A DNA stretch of 64,000 bases from Glycomyces algeriensis (GCF_027622855.1 NZ_JAPZVR010000001.1:110664-174663); one strand, 5' to 3'; positions 8,825-18,430 are shown, counted from the stretch's first letter. Numbers and translations: made by a program. Notes: generated by a model not told the origin, from the sequence alone.

Positions 8825-9364
8825 CTAAGGAACGCGCGTGCGGAACCGGGTGAGGGAAATCCTGGGAGGGACATGGTGGAGCCGGGCCGTCGCGTCCTTG
8901 AGCATCTCGGCCTCGAGCGTGACTTTCGGGAGGCCCTCGGTCACCACCCAGAAGACATGCTCTTGCTTCCTGGTCACGGTGTGAGGACCGACCATTATGT
9001 GGCCGATGTTCATTTCGTCGCTGCTGCTAATGGGCAACAGGCCCACTGCTGAGCTGACCCGGATTCTCTCGCTGAAGCACACGCGGATGGGCAGGCCATC
9101 GGGGATGTTCGCTTCGGTGAAGTCGAAACGGCCCGTGCTGCGGCACCGCACCTCGGTGATGTAGGGGTCTTTGAGATCCTGCCCTGCAATGGTGATGCCG
9201 AGATCAGGCGACTGGAACGGGATCAGCCGGCGCGGGCGCGATGCGATGAACCGCATATGCCGCTTCGGAGGCCGTGTCGAGGCCATGATCCCCAGCACGG
9301 CCACAAGGACGCTCACGATGGACACCGTCAACGCGACAAGATCGGTGTTGGTTGCGGAAGTCAT
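8825..9364 (-). CDS. Hypothetical single-pass membrane protein
   Basis: The start is taken at MTSATNTDLVALTV, since the open frame upstream (to 9544) is not protein-like. The 179-residue product has one N-terminal membrane helix (about residues 8-27, LVALTVSIVSVLVAVLGIMA). A soluble, strand-rich domain follows, with FQSPDLGITIAGQDLKDPYI and VRCRSTGRFDF. A short cytoplasmic N-terminus with an outside or membrane-proximal beta domain is likely. I cannot name the family. It is read in the same direction as the kinase genes upstream of it but is separated from them by transposon debris. Confidence 0.6.
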   Translation of the reverse strand: MTSATNTDLVALTVSIVSVLVAVLGIMASTRPPKRHMRFIASRPRRLIPFQSPDLGITIAGQDLKDPYITEVRCRSTGRFDFTEANIPDGLPIRVCFSERIRVSSAVGLLPISSSDEMNIGHIMVGPHTVTRKQEHVFWVVTEGLPKVTLEAEMLKDATARLHHVPPRISLTRFRTRVP

Positions 9365-9589
9365 GGGGGTGCTGGCGAACCTGTTCACTCGTCGGGGCTC
9401 ACGGAAGCCCAGGTTAGCAATGTCGTGCTTCAAGCCATCACAGACAGCGAGGCCCGAGGCGTTGCTCCAAGGAGTCTCGTTGAGCTGTCCTGGCACGGTC
9501 ACCCGCTTCCAGGCAAACCTCCAGCCCACCTCCCGTCTGATCACCCGGCACCGGGACGCGATCGGCAGCTACTGACGGAAGCTCGATCC

Positions 9590-9840
9590 GGGCCAGCAAG
9601 CGCTCCTCGCCCTGTGGGCCGCGGTCTCGTGCGGACTGCGCAGGGTCCTGCTCGAGGCCACCTGCGCCGAGACCGACCGCGTCCGCGACCGACGCTACCC
9701 CGATCGGCCCTGGAAGGAGCAGGTCGACCGGTACTGGTGCGCCAAGCACCGCCACCACGCGGTCTGCCTGATGGACTCACCGACAGCGAGGGCAACCTGA
9801 TCTGGATCGGACCGGCTACCCCGGGCCCCTCGTGGAGAAG
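9590..9840 (+). mobile_element. Transposase scrap, IS5-type DDE fragment
   Basis: The plus strand encodes VLLEATCAETDRVRDRRYP, then a KHRHHAV segment, and in another frame TDSEGNLIWIGPATPGP. This is the order expected for the DDE region of IS5-type transposases. It is frameshifted and truncated on both sides, ending at the 3' end of the kinase-WD40 gene. The rest of 9365-9589 holds nothing I can identify. Confidence 0.5.
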
Positions 9841-9842
9841 GC

Positions 9843-12800
9843 TCAACCCTGGGGATCGGCGCTGCCCCAGTCGATCGTCCAGATTCGGATCGCGCCGTCG
9901 TCGCCTGCGGTGAGGAAGTGCTGGCCGTCAGGGCTCGCGGCGATTGCTCGAGCGCCGCCGGGAGGGCTGTCGATCTGCCCGAGCAGCCGGCCGTGGGCGG
10001 GGTGCCAGACGCGGACGGCATCTGATTCGGCGGTGAGGGCGTAGGCCGTGCCGGGGATCGCGGCCATGGACAGGTGCCCGGCGCTCCGGCTGTGTTCGAG
10101 GAGTCCGACGAAGCGTGCGGTCGACAGGTCCCGCACGCGAACCTTGGCTCGGTCGGGGAACTCGAACGTGAGCAGCATGCCGTCTGCGGTGACGGCGGCA
10201 GCCGCCAACCCTATGCCCGTCAACCGCTCCGGAACGGACGTGCAGCGGCCGGTGGACAGGTCCCATCTGGATACCGAGGCCGTATCGGCGACGAGCAGGT
10301 CGCGCCCGTCCGGGGTGGTGCTGAGCGCCACAACTCTGCCGAAATGGTCTGCGAGGGAGTGGACCAGGGACCCGGTCGCCAAATCCCACAGCCGGACGGT
10401 CGCCTCCGATCCGGCGGCCGCCACGAGCCCATCCGGGGTCACGCACACCGTCAGCACCGATCCGTGCGGCTCCGTGAGCAGTCGTACCTGCTCGCCGCTG
10501 CGGAGATCCCACACCCGCACCGTCCCGTCCAGTCCGCCGGTGATCGCGAATCGGCCCGTTGGGTCTGCGCGGACGGCGAGGACGGTGTCGGTGTGGCCGG
10601 TGAGCTCCGCCTCCAACTCACCTGAGTCGAAGGCGTGCACCCGCACGGCGTTGCCGGGGCCGGCCGTCAGGACGTGCGCGCCATCGGGCGTCACGCAGAT
10701 GTCGTTCACACGGTCGCCGTCGCTGCCCGGAATCAACCGGCTCACCCATGCCGTCCTGAACGCGCCCGGGCCCGTGGCCGGGACGACGCGGTGCCAGGCG
10801 GCCATGATCTCGGCGGTGCGCTCGTGTCCGGGCTGGCTTCTGGCGGTCTGCAATATCGTCAGGGCCCGTTCGACGTCGCCCTTCTCATTAGACTGCAGTG
10901 CTTCCCTGATCAGACCGCCCACCAGAGCGTCCGTATCGGACAACTCGATGGCGGTGCGGCTTCGGCACGGCTGGAACGGGGCCGTGCCTGAGGCGGTGAG
11001 CTTCCAGGCGTCGACGGCGCCCCGGCCGGCGCGCACGACAAGCCGTCCAGTGGCGCTGACCAGGACCTTGGAGATGGTCGCCGCCTCACCCGAGACGGTG
11101 CGCAGGCATCGGCCGCTCGCCAGTTCCCAGATCCGGGTCGCGCCGGCGGTGTCGGCGGTGACGGCGATGCCGCGAGCGGCATCGGCGAGGTCGGCCGAGA
11201 CGACCGTATCGGTGTGGCCGGTGAGCAAGCGGAGGCAGACGCCTTCGGCGAGGTCCCAAATGCGGACGGTCCCGTCTCCGCAGCCGGTCAACGCGATCGT
11301 CCCGTCGGGGCTGACGGCGAGTGCGCTGACCGGGGCGCGGTGGCCTGCGAGCACCGCTGCGAGGCGGCCTTCACGCAGGTCCAATACCCGGGCGGTGTAG
11401 TCCTCGAAGCCCTCGGCGGTGGTCACCGCGTACCTGCCGTGCGGGTCGATGGCGATGTCGTCGATCGGGTGGTCGTGCACCCGCAGCGCGAAGCGTCTGC
11501 GGCGCTCGATCAGATCCCAGGCGGCGACGCCGCCGGATTCGTCGGCGAAGAGCGCCCAGCGCGCGTCGGGGGTGACGGCCGCAGCCGTGGTGGGACCGGT
11601 GACCGCGAGGCGGTGCGCGGGTCTGGAGCGGTCAATGCGCCAGACGCGGGCTCGACGGCGGGTCATGGAGAACGTCTCGATCGCGAGCCGTGCGTCCGCC
11701 GCGACGCAGATTCGGCTGTCGATCGCGCCTGTGCCGCCCTTCCCGCCCTGGCGGAGACCAGTGGCGAGCTCCCAGCAGTTCACAGCCCCTCTGATGGAGG
11801 CGGCGAACACGTGCCGCCCGGTCGAGTCCACGCGTATCACTCGCACCGGATCATCGGGACCGAACCATGTTCGTACCGCGGTGCCGGCCTCCGTGTCGAT
11901 GGACCTGAATTTCCCAGTGCTCTCGCCGATCACGAGGAGCGCGCTGTCGGGGGACAGCGCCGCCTCTGGCTGCAGCAACTCGCGGGTGACCGAAGTGGAG
12001 AACCAGGGCGAGGACGGTCCGCGTTCGCGCTCCACGAGGTCGATGAAATGGCGCACGCGGGTGGGCTCGGCCCCGTTCGCCTGTGCGGCGCGCAGGTCCG
12101 CTACCAACACGTCATCGGTGGCCTCGCCTGCGCGCCAGCGCAGGAGCCCCCGGTTGAACGATGCCTCCAAGTGCCTGGGGTCGGCGGCGAGCGCTTCGTC
12201 GAAGGCGTCGCGAGCCTCATCGGGCCGTCCCAGGTCGAGCAGCGACAGGGCCCGGTTGTTGAGCTCATCGGCGCGCGGCCGGGCCGGCGCGGGCGGAGTC
12301 CTGGGGTATGGTCTGCCCGCCTCGGCGGCGAACAGGGCGAGCAGCGCGGGCAGCACTTCGCTCATGTCCCCAGGCCGCCGGTCCGGCTTCCACGCCAGGC
12401 ATCGCGACAGCAAGTCGGTGAGCGCCTCAGGGACCGCGCCCAGGGGACCTTCCGATCGCCGCTCTGTGAGCGCCAGTCCCGCCGCCGGACCGGCGAGCCA
12501 CGTGACCCCGCCGACGACCATCTCCAGGACGCTGACCGCGAAGCTCCAGAGGTCACTGGCCGGCCCGAGCGGTTCGCCGGCCGCCTGTTCCGGTGAGGCG
12601 TAATGGCGGGTGCCACGGTATGCCCGGTTGGTGCCGCTGGCCGACCGGTACGCACCGGCTATTCCAAAGTCGCAGAGCTTGACCGTATGGTCGGCCTCGA
12701 TGAGGATATTGGCGGGCTTGACGTCCCGGTGCAGGACGCCGTTCGCATGAGCGTGCTCCAGTCCTCGGGCGGTCTGAATCGCGATGTCAAGGACGCGTGC

Positions 12801-13202
12801 GAGTACCTGCCGTCGATCGCCCTGATACAGGCGGCCGTCCCTGATCCAGTCCGCGAGGCATCCCATGTCGACGTACTCGGCGACGATGCTCGGGAGGCCG
12901 TCGATGGTGCGCACATAGTGGCAGTGGCACACGTTCGGGTGCAGACCGAGGCCGACCCAGGTCCTCGCCTCGTGGACGAACTGGCGGGTGTCGATGTCGC
13001 CCCGGTGCGGCTGCGGGCGTTTCACCGCGACGTCGATGCCCCAGCCCAGGTGCCTGGCACGATAGACGATTCCCATGCCGCCCCGGCGCGAGCCGATGAT
13101 CTCGTACTGGTCCAGAATGCGGTCGCCCGCACGCCATTCGGCGGCGTCCAGGGGATCCGAGGCGGCCGTGGTCTGGCCGTTGGTCTCGGGGGCATCGGTC
13201 AC
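9843..13202 (-). CDS. Ser/Thr protein kinase with TPR and WD40 repeats
   Basis: A 1119-residue cytosolic signalling protein; no membrane helix is apparent. The start is the GTG at 13202, four bases after the stop of the upstream gene; the longer open frame overlaps that gene. Kinase domain about 33-310: Gly loop GSRRGGMGIVYRA, Lys61 in VAVKRP, HRDVKPAN at 158-165, DFG at 178-180, then GTRHYASPEQ. A TPR-like pair follows (about 330-400), then repeated WD40 blades (for example VRIWDLAEGVCLRLLTGHTD and VRVWDLRSGEQVRLL) to the end, probably two propellers. It is the last gene of a three-gene unit with an FHA kinase. Such kinases are thought to phosphorylate partners recruited by the propeller; no substrate is visible. 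Confidence 0.9.
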   Translation of the reverse strand: MTDAPETNGQTTAASDPLDAAEWRAGDRILDQYEIIGSRRGGMGIVYRARHLGWGIDVAVKRPQPHRGDIDTRQFVHEARTWVGLGLHPNVCHCHYVRTIDGLPSIVAEYVDMGCLADWIRDGRLYQGDRRQVLARVLDIAIQTARGLEHAHANGVLHRDVKPANILIEADHTVKLCDFGIAGAYRSASGTNRAYRGTRHYASPEQAAGEPLGPASDLWSFAVSVLEMVVGGVTWLAGPAAGLALTERRSEGPLGAVPEALTDLLSRCLAWKPDRRPGDMSEVLPALLALFAAEAGRPYPRTPPAPARPRADELNNRALSLLDLGRPDEARDAFDEALAADPRHLEASFNRGLLRWRAGEATDDVLVADLRAAQANGAEPTRVRHFIDLVERERGPSSPWFSTSVTRELLQPEAALSPDSALLVIGESTGKFRSIDTEAGTAVRTWFGPDDPVRVIRVDSTGRHVFAASIRGAVNCWELATGLRQGGKGGTGAIDSRICVAADARLAIETFSMTRRRARVWRIDRSRPAHRLAVTGPTTAAAVTPDARWALFADESGGVAAWDLIERRRRFALRVHDHPIDDIAIDPHGRYAVTTAEGFEDYTARVLDLREGRLAAVLAGHRAPVSALAVSPDGTIALTGCGDGTVRIWDLAEGVCLRLLTGHTDTVVSADLADAARGIAVTADTAGATRIWELASGRCLRTVSGEAATISKVLVSATGRLVVRAGRGAVDAWKLTASGTAPFQPCRSRTAIELSDTDALVGGLIREALQSNEKGDVERALTILQTARSQPGHERTAEIMAAWHRVVPATGPGAFRTAWVSRLIPGSDGDRVNDICVTPDGAHVLTAGPGNAVRVHAFDSGELEAELTGHTDTVLAVRADPTGRFAITGGLDGTVRVWDLRSGEQVRLLTEPHGSVLTVCVTPDGLVAAAGSEATVRLWDLATGSLVHSLADHFGRVVALSTTPDGRDLLVADTASVSRWDLSTGRCTSVPERLTGIGLAAAAVTADGMLLTFEFPDRAKVRVRDLSTARFVGLLEHSRSAGHLSMAAIPGTAYALTAESDAVRVWHPAHGRLLGQIDSPPGGARAIAASPDGQHFLTAGDDGAIRIWTIDWGSADPQG

Positions 13203-13206
13203 GGGG

Positions 13207-13845
13207 TCACCGTGGGTCGACCATCGCCATGTCGCAGGCCCAGGAGAGCATGGAGGGGACCCATAGTTCCTCTTCCGGTGCCTGGGGCCAGTGGTACGCG
13301 CCGGTGTCGATGTTGAACAGCACTGCGAAGGGCACGCCGGCCCGGCACAGCTCAGGGTCATCGCCCCATTGCCGCAGACCGCTGCGCGTGCGGTCGCACA
13401 TGCTCTTGCGCAGCGACATGAGCCGGCGAATCAGCCGGTATCGGTCTCGGCGCAACCAGCCCAGGCCTTGCTCGCGGAGTGCTCCGCGGACGCCTGCGGC
13501 CAGGTCGTCCCAGCCGTACCCCCGGTTGCGCTGGGCGATTCGGATGGTGCGGGCGTCACCGAACAGCAAGTCGACGAGCTGGCGCTCATCTGACCGGAGG
13601 TCGTCGGCCGGGTCGGGAAGCAGTCCTGCTTGGAGTCCCCTCGGGCCGCCGTACTCGCCGCCATAGAAGAACCAGAGATGGCCGCGGGATGCGAGTGAGG
13701 CGAGCTGCGCCGCCACCACGCGGGCGTAGCTGCCCCAGCTTTCTTCCACCATGGCCGGGACGAAGGCGCCGCCGAGCTCGAGCATGCTGTGTCGGTTACT
13801 GAGTGCGGTCATCTCCGCGCGCAGTGGGTTGTCGATGGACGTCAC
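13207..13845 (-). CDS. Hypothetical protein between two kinases
   Basis: A 212-residue soluble protein whose GTG start overlaps the stop of the FHA-kinase gene (GTGA) and whose stop is 4 bases before the next kinase gene. Translation of the three is therefore probably coupled. It contains WFFYGGEYGGPRG, a basic helical middle (RRDRYRLIRRLMSLRKSM) and an aromatic C-terminus (NIDTGAYHWPQ). There is no signal peptide, membrane helix or motif that I recognise. Its position suggests a partner or substrate of the kinases; that is inference. Confidence 0.7.
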   Translation of the reverse strand: MTSIDNPLRAEMTALSNRHSMLELGGAFVPAMVEESWGSYARVVAAQLASLASRGHLWFFYGGEYGGPRGLQAGLLPDPADDLRSDERQLVDLLFGDARTIRIAQRNRGYGWDDLAAGVRGALREQGLGWLRRDRYRLIRRLMSLRKSMCDRTRSGLRQWGDDPELCRAGVPFAVLFNIDTGAYHWPQAPEEELWVPSMLSWACDMAMVDPR

Positions 13846-15038
13846 CTCGCCAAGAGCAGGGCGCGCTTGAACTCATCCGCGGTGCGGAACACCGCTCCCG
13901 AATCGTCCGACAACGCGTGGTCGATCAGCGCTGCCAGACCCGATGGCACCGGCACACCTCGGTCCCGAAGGGGTACAACCGATTCGCGTAGTACGACTAT
14001 ATACGGGTCGATGCCTGGCGGAAAGTCCCGCGGAGTCACGCCAGAGACCATCCAGTACAGGCAGGCCGCCGCGGCCCAGACATCGACTTCCGGGCGGGCG
14101 TACTTGTAGTTCACGACCTGTGCGCGCGACATGAACCCGAGCGTCCCGCCTCCCGCTCCGGTCGGAGTGTGGCCGGTCCGACCCGCGAGTTCGAACGCCT
14201 TCGCGAGGCCGAAGTCCGCGAGCTTCACCACCGGGGTGCCTGAGACGCGGTCCAAGAGGACGTTCTGCGGCTTGATATCTCGGTGCACCAGCCCCGTCGC
14301 CGTCCCGGTCTCGCCTCCGGCCAGCCGAACCTTCGCCACTTCGGCCCGGTGCAGGTGGTCCAGCGCGTCGAGAACCTGACCGGTGATGGCGACCGCCTCG
14401 TCGACCGGCAGCCTGCCGCCTCGCCGGGCAGCCAGGTCCTGGAGGCTGCCTCCCCGGCAGTACTCAGTCGAGAGGAACAGTGTTCCTGCGGTCTCGCCTC
14501 CACCCAGGTATCTGACGATGTTCGGGTGCCGGATCCCGCTGACAGTGTCCATTTCCCGCAGAAAGCCACGCTCCATATCGGAGCGTACAGTCCCGGAGAA
14601 GAGGACCTTCACGACCGCCTCCGCGCCATCGGGTTCCACGATTGCCAGGTAGGCGATGCCCTCGCCTCCTCGCCCCAGCTCGCGGACCAGCCGGTAACCA
14701 GGGCAGGTGGGGAGTGCTTCCGGCTGACCGCGCACGCGTATCCGGATCCCGCCCGCGGTGACCTCGTCGCCGCCCGAGAGGAGATGCTCGCCGATGCTGA
14801 CGCCGTTGACCCGCGTGCCGTTGGTACTGCCCAGATCGATGACGCGCACCGCCGGCGGATCGATCTCGATCCTGCAATGGTGCCGTGACACCTTCCTGTC
14901 GTGGGCTGCTGGCCGGATATCGCAGTCCTCGGCGCGACCTACCAGGAGTGTCGTCGGTGCCACGAGGGGGTAGATCGTCGCTTGCGCCGCGGTGCCGCTC
15001 ACCGCCAACTGCAATCCTGAGGGCTCGGTCTCAGCCAT
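13842..15038 (-). CDS. FHA-domain Ser/Thr protein kinase
   Basis: A 398-residue protein. The start is the ATG of MAETEPSG; the open frame runs far upstream but antisense to the next gene, so it is not used. FHA domain about 25-103, with VGRAEDC, SRHH (51-54) and STNGTRVNG. Kinase domain about 115-395: LGRGGEGIAYLA, Lys144 in AVVKVL, HRDIKPQN (252-259), DFGLAK (275-280). The usual APE motif is replaced by SRAQ, as in some divergent actinomycete kinases. FHA domains bind phosphothreonine, so it can read phosphorylation as well as write it. It heads the three-gene unit and is divergent from the DUF7019-like gene, which shares the 183-base intergenic region. Confidence 0.88.
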   Translation of the reverse strand: MAETEPSGLQLAVSGTAAQATIYPLVAPTTLLVGRAEDCDIRPAAHDRKVSRHHCRIEIDPPAVRVIDLGSTNGTRVNGVSIGEHLLSGGDEVTAGGIRIRVRGQPEALPTCPGYRLVRELGRGGEGIAYLAIVEPDGAEAVVKVLFSGTVRSDMERGFLREMDTVSGIRHPNIVRYLGGGETAGTLFLSTEYCRGGSLQDLAARRGGRLPVDEAVAITGQVLDALDHLHRAEVAKVRLAGGETGTATGLVHRDIKPQNVLLDRVSGTPVVKLADFGLAKAFELAGRTGHTPTGAGGGTLGFMSRAQVVNYKYARPEVDVWAAAACLYWMVSGVTPRDFPPGIDPYIVVLRESVVPLRDRGVPVPSGLAALIDHALSDDSGAVFRTADEFKRALLLAR

Positions 15039-15221
15039 GGATATGCTCTGTCCAGGAAGTCGGTCGACCGGGCTCACGCTGCGGCCGTCCGGCAATGCTA
15101 CCCACGGGGGACAGATCGGTTCCGTCTGCTGCGCGGGACACCGCTCAGTGCACGATTTCGGTAGCCTCAGAGCCTGGCACCGCGAAAGCCCGCATCGCCG
15201 CTCAGCAGGAAAGGTACCGCC

Positions 15222-15854
15222 GTGTCCTTCAAGTACTACCTCTATATCTCGGGTGCGAAAGTTGACATGATGCTGCCGCAGTTCGATCCGCGACCGGCGG
15301 GGGAGCGGCATACCGAGCTCGCGTTCAGTCTCAAAGTGCTCAGTGCCAAGCGTTCGACGACGACCAATGGCGGCGGCAACGTCGCGCGGCTCGAACGCGT
15401 ACTGCGTCATCTGCAGGACAACGACATGCTCGGCACCGTCGAGGAGCACTCCGCGTTCTTCTGGGCCCTGATGCCGATGCGGTGGGATATCGTCCAGACG
15501 GAAATCGGCGGACGCATTGCCATGTTCGGAGGCTTCCTTGACGAAATGACGATTGCGCTGGGCGGGTCGAGCCGCCATCTGATCGGGTGGCAGGAAACCG
15601 ATGGGGCTGCTTCGGGTTCGAACACTCCCGCACTCCTGCAAGGGATCAAGACAGCCGCTCCTCTGGAAGAAGAGCAGATTCTCGAGGCGGTCTCGGACGA
15701 GCTCCACCCCGAGCTCGACGCGTTCACTACCGTTCAGCGTGCGGTTTCGCGGATGACAGGCCCTGAACAGCAGCTCGAGTTCGTCGCCAAGACCCTGATC
15801 CGAGATTCGCACACGATTCTGGCGAGCCCGCTCTATGTGGCGCTCGTCGACTGA
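15222..15854 (+). CDS. SAVMC3_10250/DUF7019-like protein
   Basis: A 210-residue protein. The GTG start at 15222 has AGGAAAGG at good spacing. The opening, SFKYYLYISGAKVDMMLPQ, with LKVLSAKRSTTT and ALGGSSRHLIG, matches what I remember of an actinomycete family annotated SAVMC3_10250 or DUF7019, whose function is unknown. There is no signal peptide or membrane segment. It is divergent from the FHA kinase and followed 52 bases later by a frameshifted membrane protein gene, probably on the same transcript. A role with the kinases is possible from position only. Confidence 0.65.
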   Translation: MSFKYYLYISGAKVDMMLPQFDPRPAGERHTELAFSLKVLSAKRSTTTNGGGNVARLERVLRHLQDNDMLGTVEEHSAFFWALMPMRWDIVQTEIGGRIAMFGGFLDEMTIALGGSSRHLIGWQETDGAASGSNTPALLQGIKTAAPLEEEQILEAVSDELHPELDAFTTVQRAVSRMTGPEQQLEFVAKTLIRDSHTILASPLYVALVD

Positions 15855-15906
15855 CTGGCATCTCGCCCGGGTTCCGGTCCCGAACCGATAGGGCGACAAT
15901 GGAACC

Positions 15907-16454
15907 ATGCACGAGGAGCAGGTCCCCGGGTCGATCCGTGTATACCGCTGGATCTTGCTCGCCGTCCTCCTGGCAGGCCCGATCCTGTGGTTCACTACCG
16001 GTGACTGGCAGTGGAACGTGACCGTGGCGTCGGCGGCCTACGCATTGGGCACGATCCCCGCGTTCGCGGGAAACTGTCGAGCTGGGAACGTGGGGCCACC
16101 CGTCCGAGCATGCCGAGCCTGCGGATCAGGGATGCATTGGGGCGAGACCGGGACTGGTTGCGGTCGGTACTCCGACGGTTCTACCGGGGTTCAGATGAGT
16201 TGGCCCATGTTGAAGCCGGTGAGCGCTGGGCGCTGGTCTGGGGCCTTGTCGACACCCAAGTCGGCTCATCGGAGGAGAGCCACATCGAGACGAGTCTGGT
16301 GCGGGCGTATCGCGAGTTGGCATCTGGGTCGGCGCGGAAGTTTTGGGGAGCCGCCGAGTTTGAGGATCTCCGCCAGGTCGGGGGGATGGCGCTACTGCGG
16401 GCGGTCCGCTGCTCGAGAGGACATGACAACAGGACGAGTGATACGCGACCGTGA
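15907..16454 (+). pseudogene. Frameshifted hypothetical membrane protein
   Basis: The ATG at 15907 opens a frame with one or two membrane helices (WILLAVLLAGPILWF and VASAAYALGTIPAFAG). Near 16072 protein-like sequence moves to another frame: KLSSWERGATRPSMPSLRIRDAL, GRDRDWLRSVLRRFYRG and RWALVWGLVDTQVGSSEES. Restoring one base in the GCGGGAAAC stretch would join them into one protein of about 180 residues. It could be a real mutation or a sequencing error. It shares orientation with the preceding DUF7019-like gene and ends about 100 bases before the convergent caspase gene. Confidence 0.55.
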
Positions 16455-16555
16455 GGCCCGAGCGCTCAGCAGCTTGAAAATCTAGCTGAGGGTGCGCACG
16501 GGGTCTTATCTCGAATGCGGCCGGGCCCCGTGCGACCTCAGTACACGCCGACGAT

Positions 16556-18430
16556 TCAGTTGACGGCGATGAATTCGGGTCCCTTCCGAATCGCCGGGAT
16601 CCGCAGGATGAGTAGGGCCCCATAGGTGCACGCTGCGATACACGGCACCCCGCCGACGAGGAAGTAGACCGGACCGGAGCCGATCCACAAGAGGCCGACC
16701 GCCCCTTGAGCGCAGACACAGACGAGCCCGAAGATGCGTGGACCTCGCGTGCGCGGGGCACTGACGAGCATGATGCCAGGCACCAGCATCGGCAGAAACA
16801 ACAGAATCAGCGCCACTCCGAGATTCGTGGTGTACGAATGCGGTTCTCGCACGTTGTTGAGACCGAACGCGACGAATGAAAAGATCAGGCTGAACATGCT
16901 CGTGCCCACCAGCATCCAACCTGCCGTCCGAAGGGACCTCTGCGCGATGGGATTCGATTCGTGCGTGGCGGCGGCCATCGTGGGCATGGTTGGAGACATC
17001 GAGACGAGCGGCGGCGAGACCGGGGCGTGCATGGGCGGGTAGGGCGGCGGTTGAGGGATCGGATTCATCGGCACCGCACGAGGTTCTCGCTCCCCGATCG
17101 CGTTGGCCGCGGCGCGGCGCACGTTGAGGCTGTCGTCGGTGTCCCTCATCCGAGCCAGTTCTGCGATCACTGCCGCCTTCAGTCCGGTCTGGGTCGACTC
17201 GCTCAACCGTCGCAGTTCCTCCACGGCCTGCGCCCGAACCATCGCGTGGGCGCTCTGGGAATCCGCGACGATGTGCTCGGGAAGTCGGGGCGCTCTATTG
17301 CTCTTCGCAATCACCAACTCGCCCTCGACTCGGCCAGACTTCATCGGAATTTGTGCCGGCGTTCGCAAGCGGACGGCTTGATGGACGTATTCGTAGAGCT
17401 CGTCCACGCCGATCACCCCGTCCGAGTCGAGATCGGCATCGCCTGACTCGATGCCTTCGACCAGCGCTCCGGTGAAGAACGACGGCTTGCCTTCGTCCTG
17501 CGCGATCGTGTCGCCTTCGAATGCGTACTCAGTCGCACTCGAAGCGGTGAGCACTACATGGCCCCGGCCGGCTCCGAACGTGTCGGCCACCGATACATCC
17601 GTGCCGCCGCGATGCTGGGCGCCGGCGGGGAACGCGCCGCTGTAGCAGCAGTCGAGGATCAATACGATGCGTTGTGACGCCGAGTGGTCGATGCGATCGC
17701 GGATGAAGTTCGATGGCACCGCTGTCGAGCTTAGCCGTCTCATGTCAGTGTCTCGGGCGGCGAGGTGCAGGTGTCCATTCTGGTCCTTGATCCCATGGCC
17801 CGAGAAATGCAATAGCAAGAGATCGTCGTACCGCCGTTCCGAGAAGAAGTCGTCGATGCGGCGGCGGATCGTGGTCTCGTCCGCGTCCTTGAGGAGTTCG
17901 ACGTCGAACCCGCCGACTGCTGGGGTTCCAAGAACCTTGCTCAGCGCCTCCGCGTCCCTGCTGGGCGCCCGCAATCGTGCCAGCCGAGTGTCATGGAACT
18001 TGGAATTGGCGATGATCAGCGCTTTCCGCGCTCCTGACGACGTGCCCGCGAGTTTGGAGCGCACGCGGGCCGCGATCTGTTCCGCGGTCTGACGAGAAAG
18101 GTCGATCTCCTCTCCGGCCATTCGGACTCTCAGCAGGCGCCCCGTATTGGCGGCGAGCGCCTGCAACTGACGCAGCGCTCGCACCAGTGATTCGGATTTC
18201 CCGTACACGTCTCCTGCCAGAAGGAGTACTGACGCGACGGCGATGATTTCACCGATCACCTTGGCCCCCTGCGGCTCAGGCTGAGCTGGAGCCTCCTCTA
18301 TCTGAGACATGCCGCCACCGGTGAGCTCGGTTTTGACAGTGTGCGCGAAGTCGACTGGAGGTGCAGAGGAGACACCGGTGCCAACAAGACTGATTTGCAC
18401 ATGGATCTTGGAGGGGGTTGATTCTTGCAT
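16556..18430 (-). CDS. Caspase-like protease with EACC1-like N-terminus and membrane tail
   Basis: A 624-residue protein; the ATG at 18430 has GAAGG 7 bases upstream. Residues 1-128 hold strands, a hydrophobic helix (GEIIAVASVLLLAG) and then RVRMAGEEIDLSRQTAEQI. This resembles the effector-associated component EACC1 described for bacterial conflict systems. The C14 caspase core is about 130-375: HFSGHG with His212 and LDCCYSG with Cys262. An acidic DADLDSDGVIGVDEL stretch (331-345) looks like an EF-hand calcium loop, fitting calcium-dependent metacaspases. HEAT-like helices follow (about 385-450), then a proline-rich linker and about four membrane helices. The protease is therefore membrane-anchored, probably facing the cytoplasm. 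It is divergent from the nSTAND1 gene. Confidence 0.88.
   Translation of the reverse strand: MQESTPSKIHVQISLVGTGVSSAPPVDFAHTVKTELTGGGMSQIEEAPAQPEPQGAKVIGEIIAVASVLLLAGDVYGKSESLVRALRQLQALAANTGRLLRVRMAGEEIDLSRQTAEQIAARVRSKLAGTSSGARKALIIANSKFHDTRLARLRAPSRDAEALSKVLGTPAVGGFDVELLKDADETTIRRRIDDFFSERRYDDLLLLHFSGHGIKDQNGHLHLAARDTDMRRLSSTAVPSNFIRDRIDHSASQRIVLILDCCYSGAFPAGAQHRGGTDVSVADTFGAGRGHVVLTASSATEYAFEGDTIAQDEGKPSFFTGALVEGIESGDADLDSDGVIGVDELYEYVHQAVRLRTPAQIPMKSGRVEGELVIAKSNRAPRLPEHIVADSQSAHAMVRAQAVEELRRLSESTQTGLKAAVIAELARMRDTDDSLNVRRAAANAIGEREPRAVPMNPIPQPPPYPPMHAPVSPPLVSMSPTMPTMAAATHESNPIAQRSLRTAGWMLVGTSMFSLIFSFVAFGLNNVREPHSYTTNLGVALILLFLPMLVPGIMLVSAPRTRGPRIFGLVCVCAQGAVGLLWIGSGPVYFLVGGVPCIAACTYGALLILRIPAIRKGPEFIAVN

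Noticed and set aside
15039-15995. N-terminal extension of the FHA kinase to 717 residues
   Set aside because: It runs antisense through the DUF7019-like gene and lacks protein character; the ATG at 15038 fits the FHA domain start.
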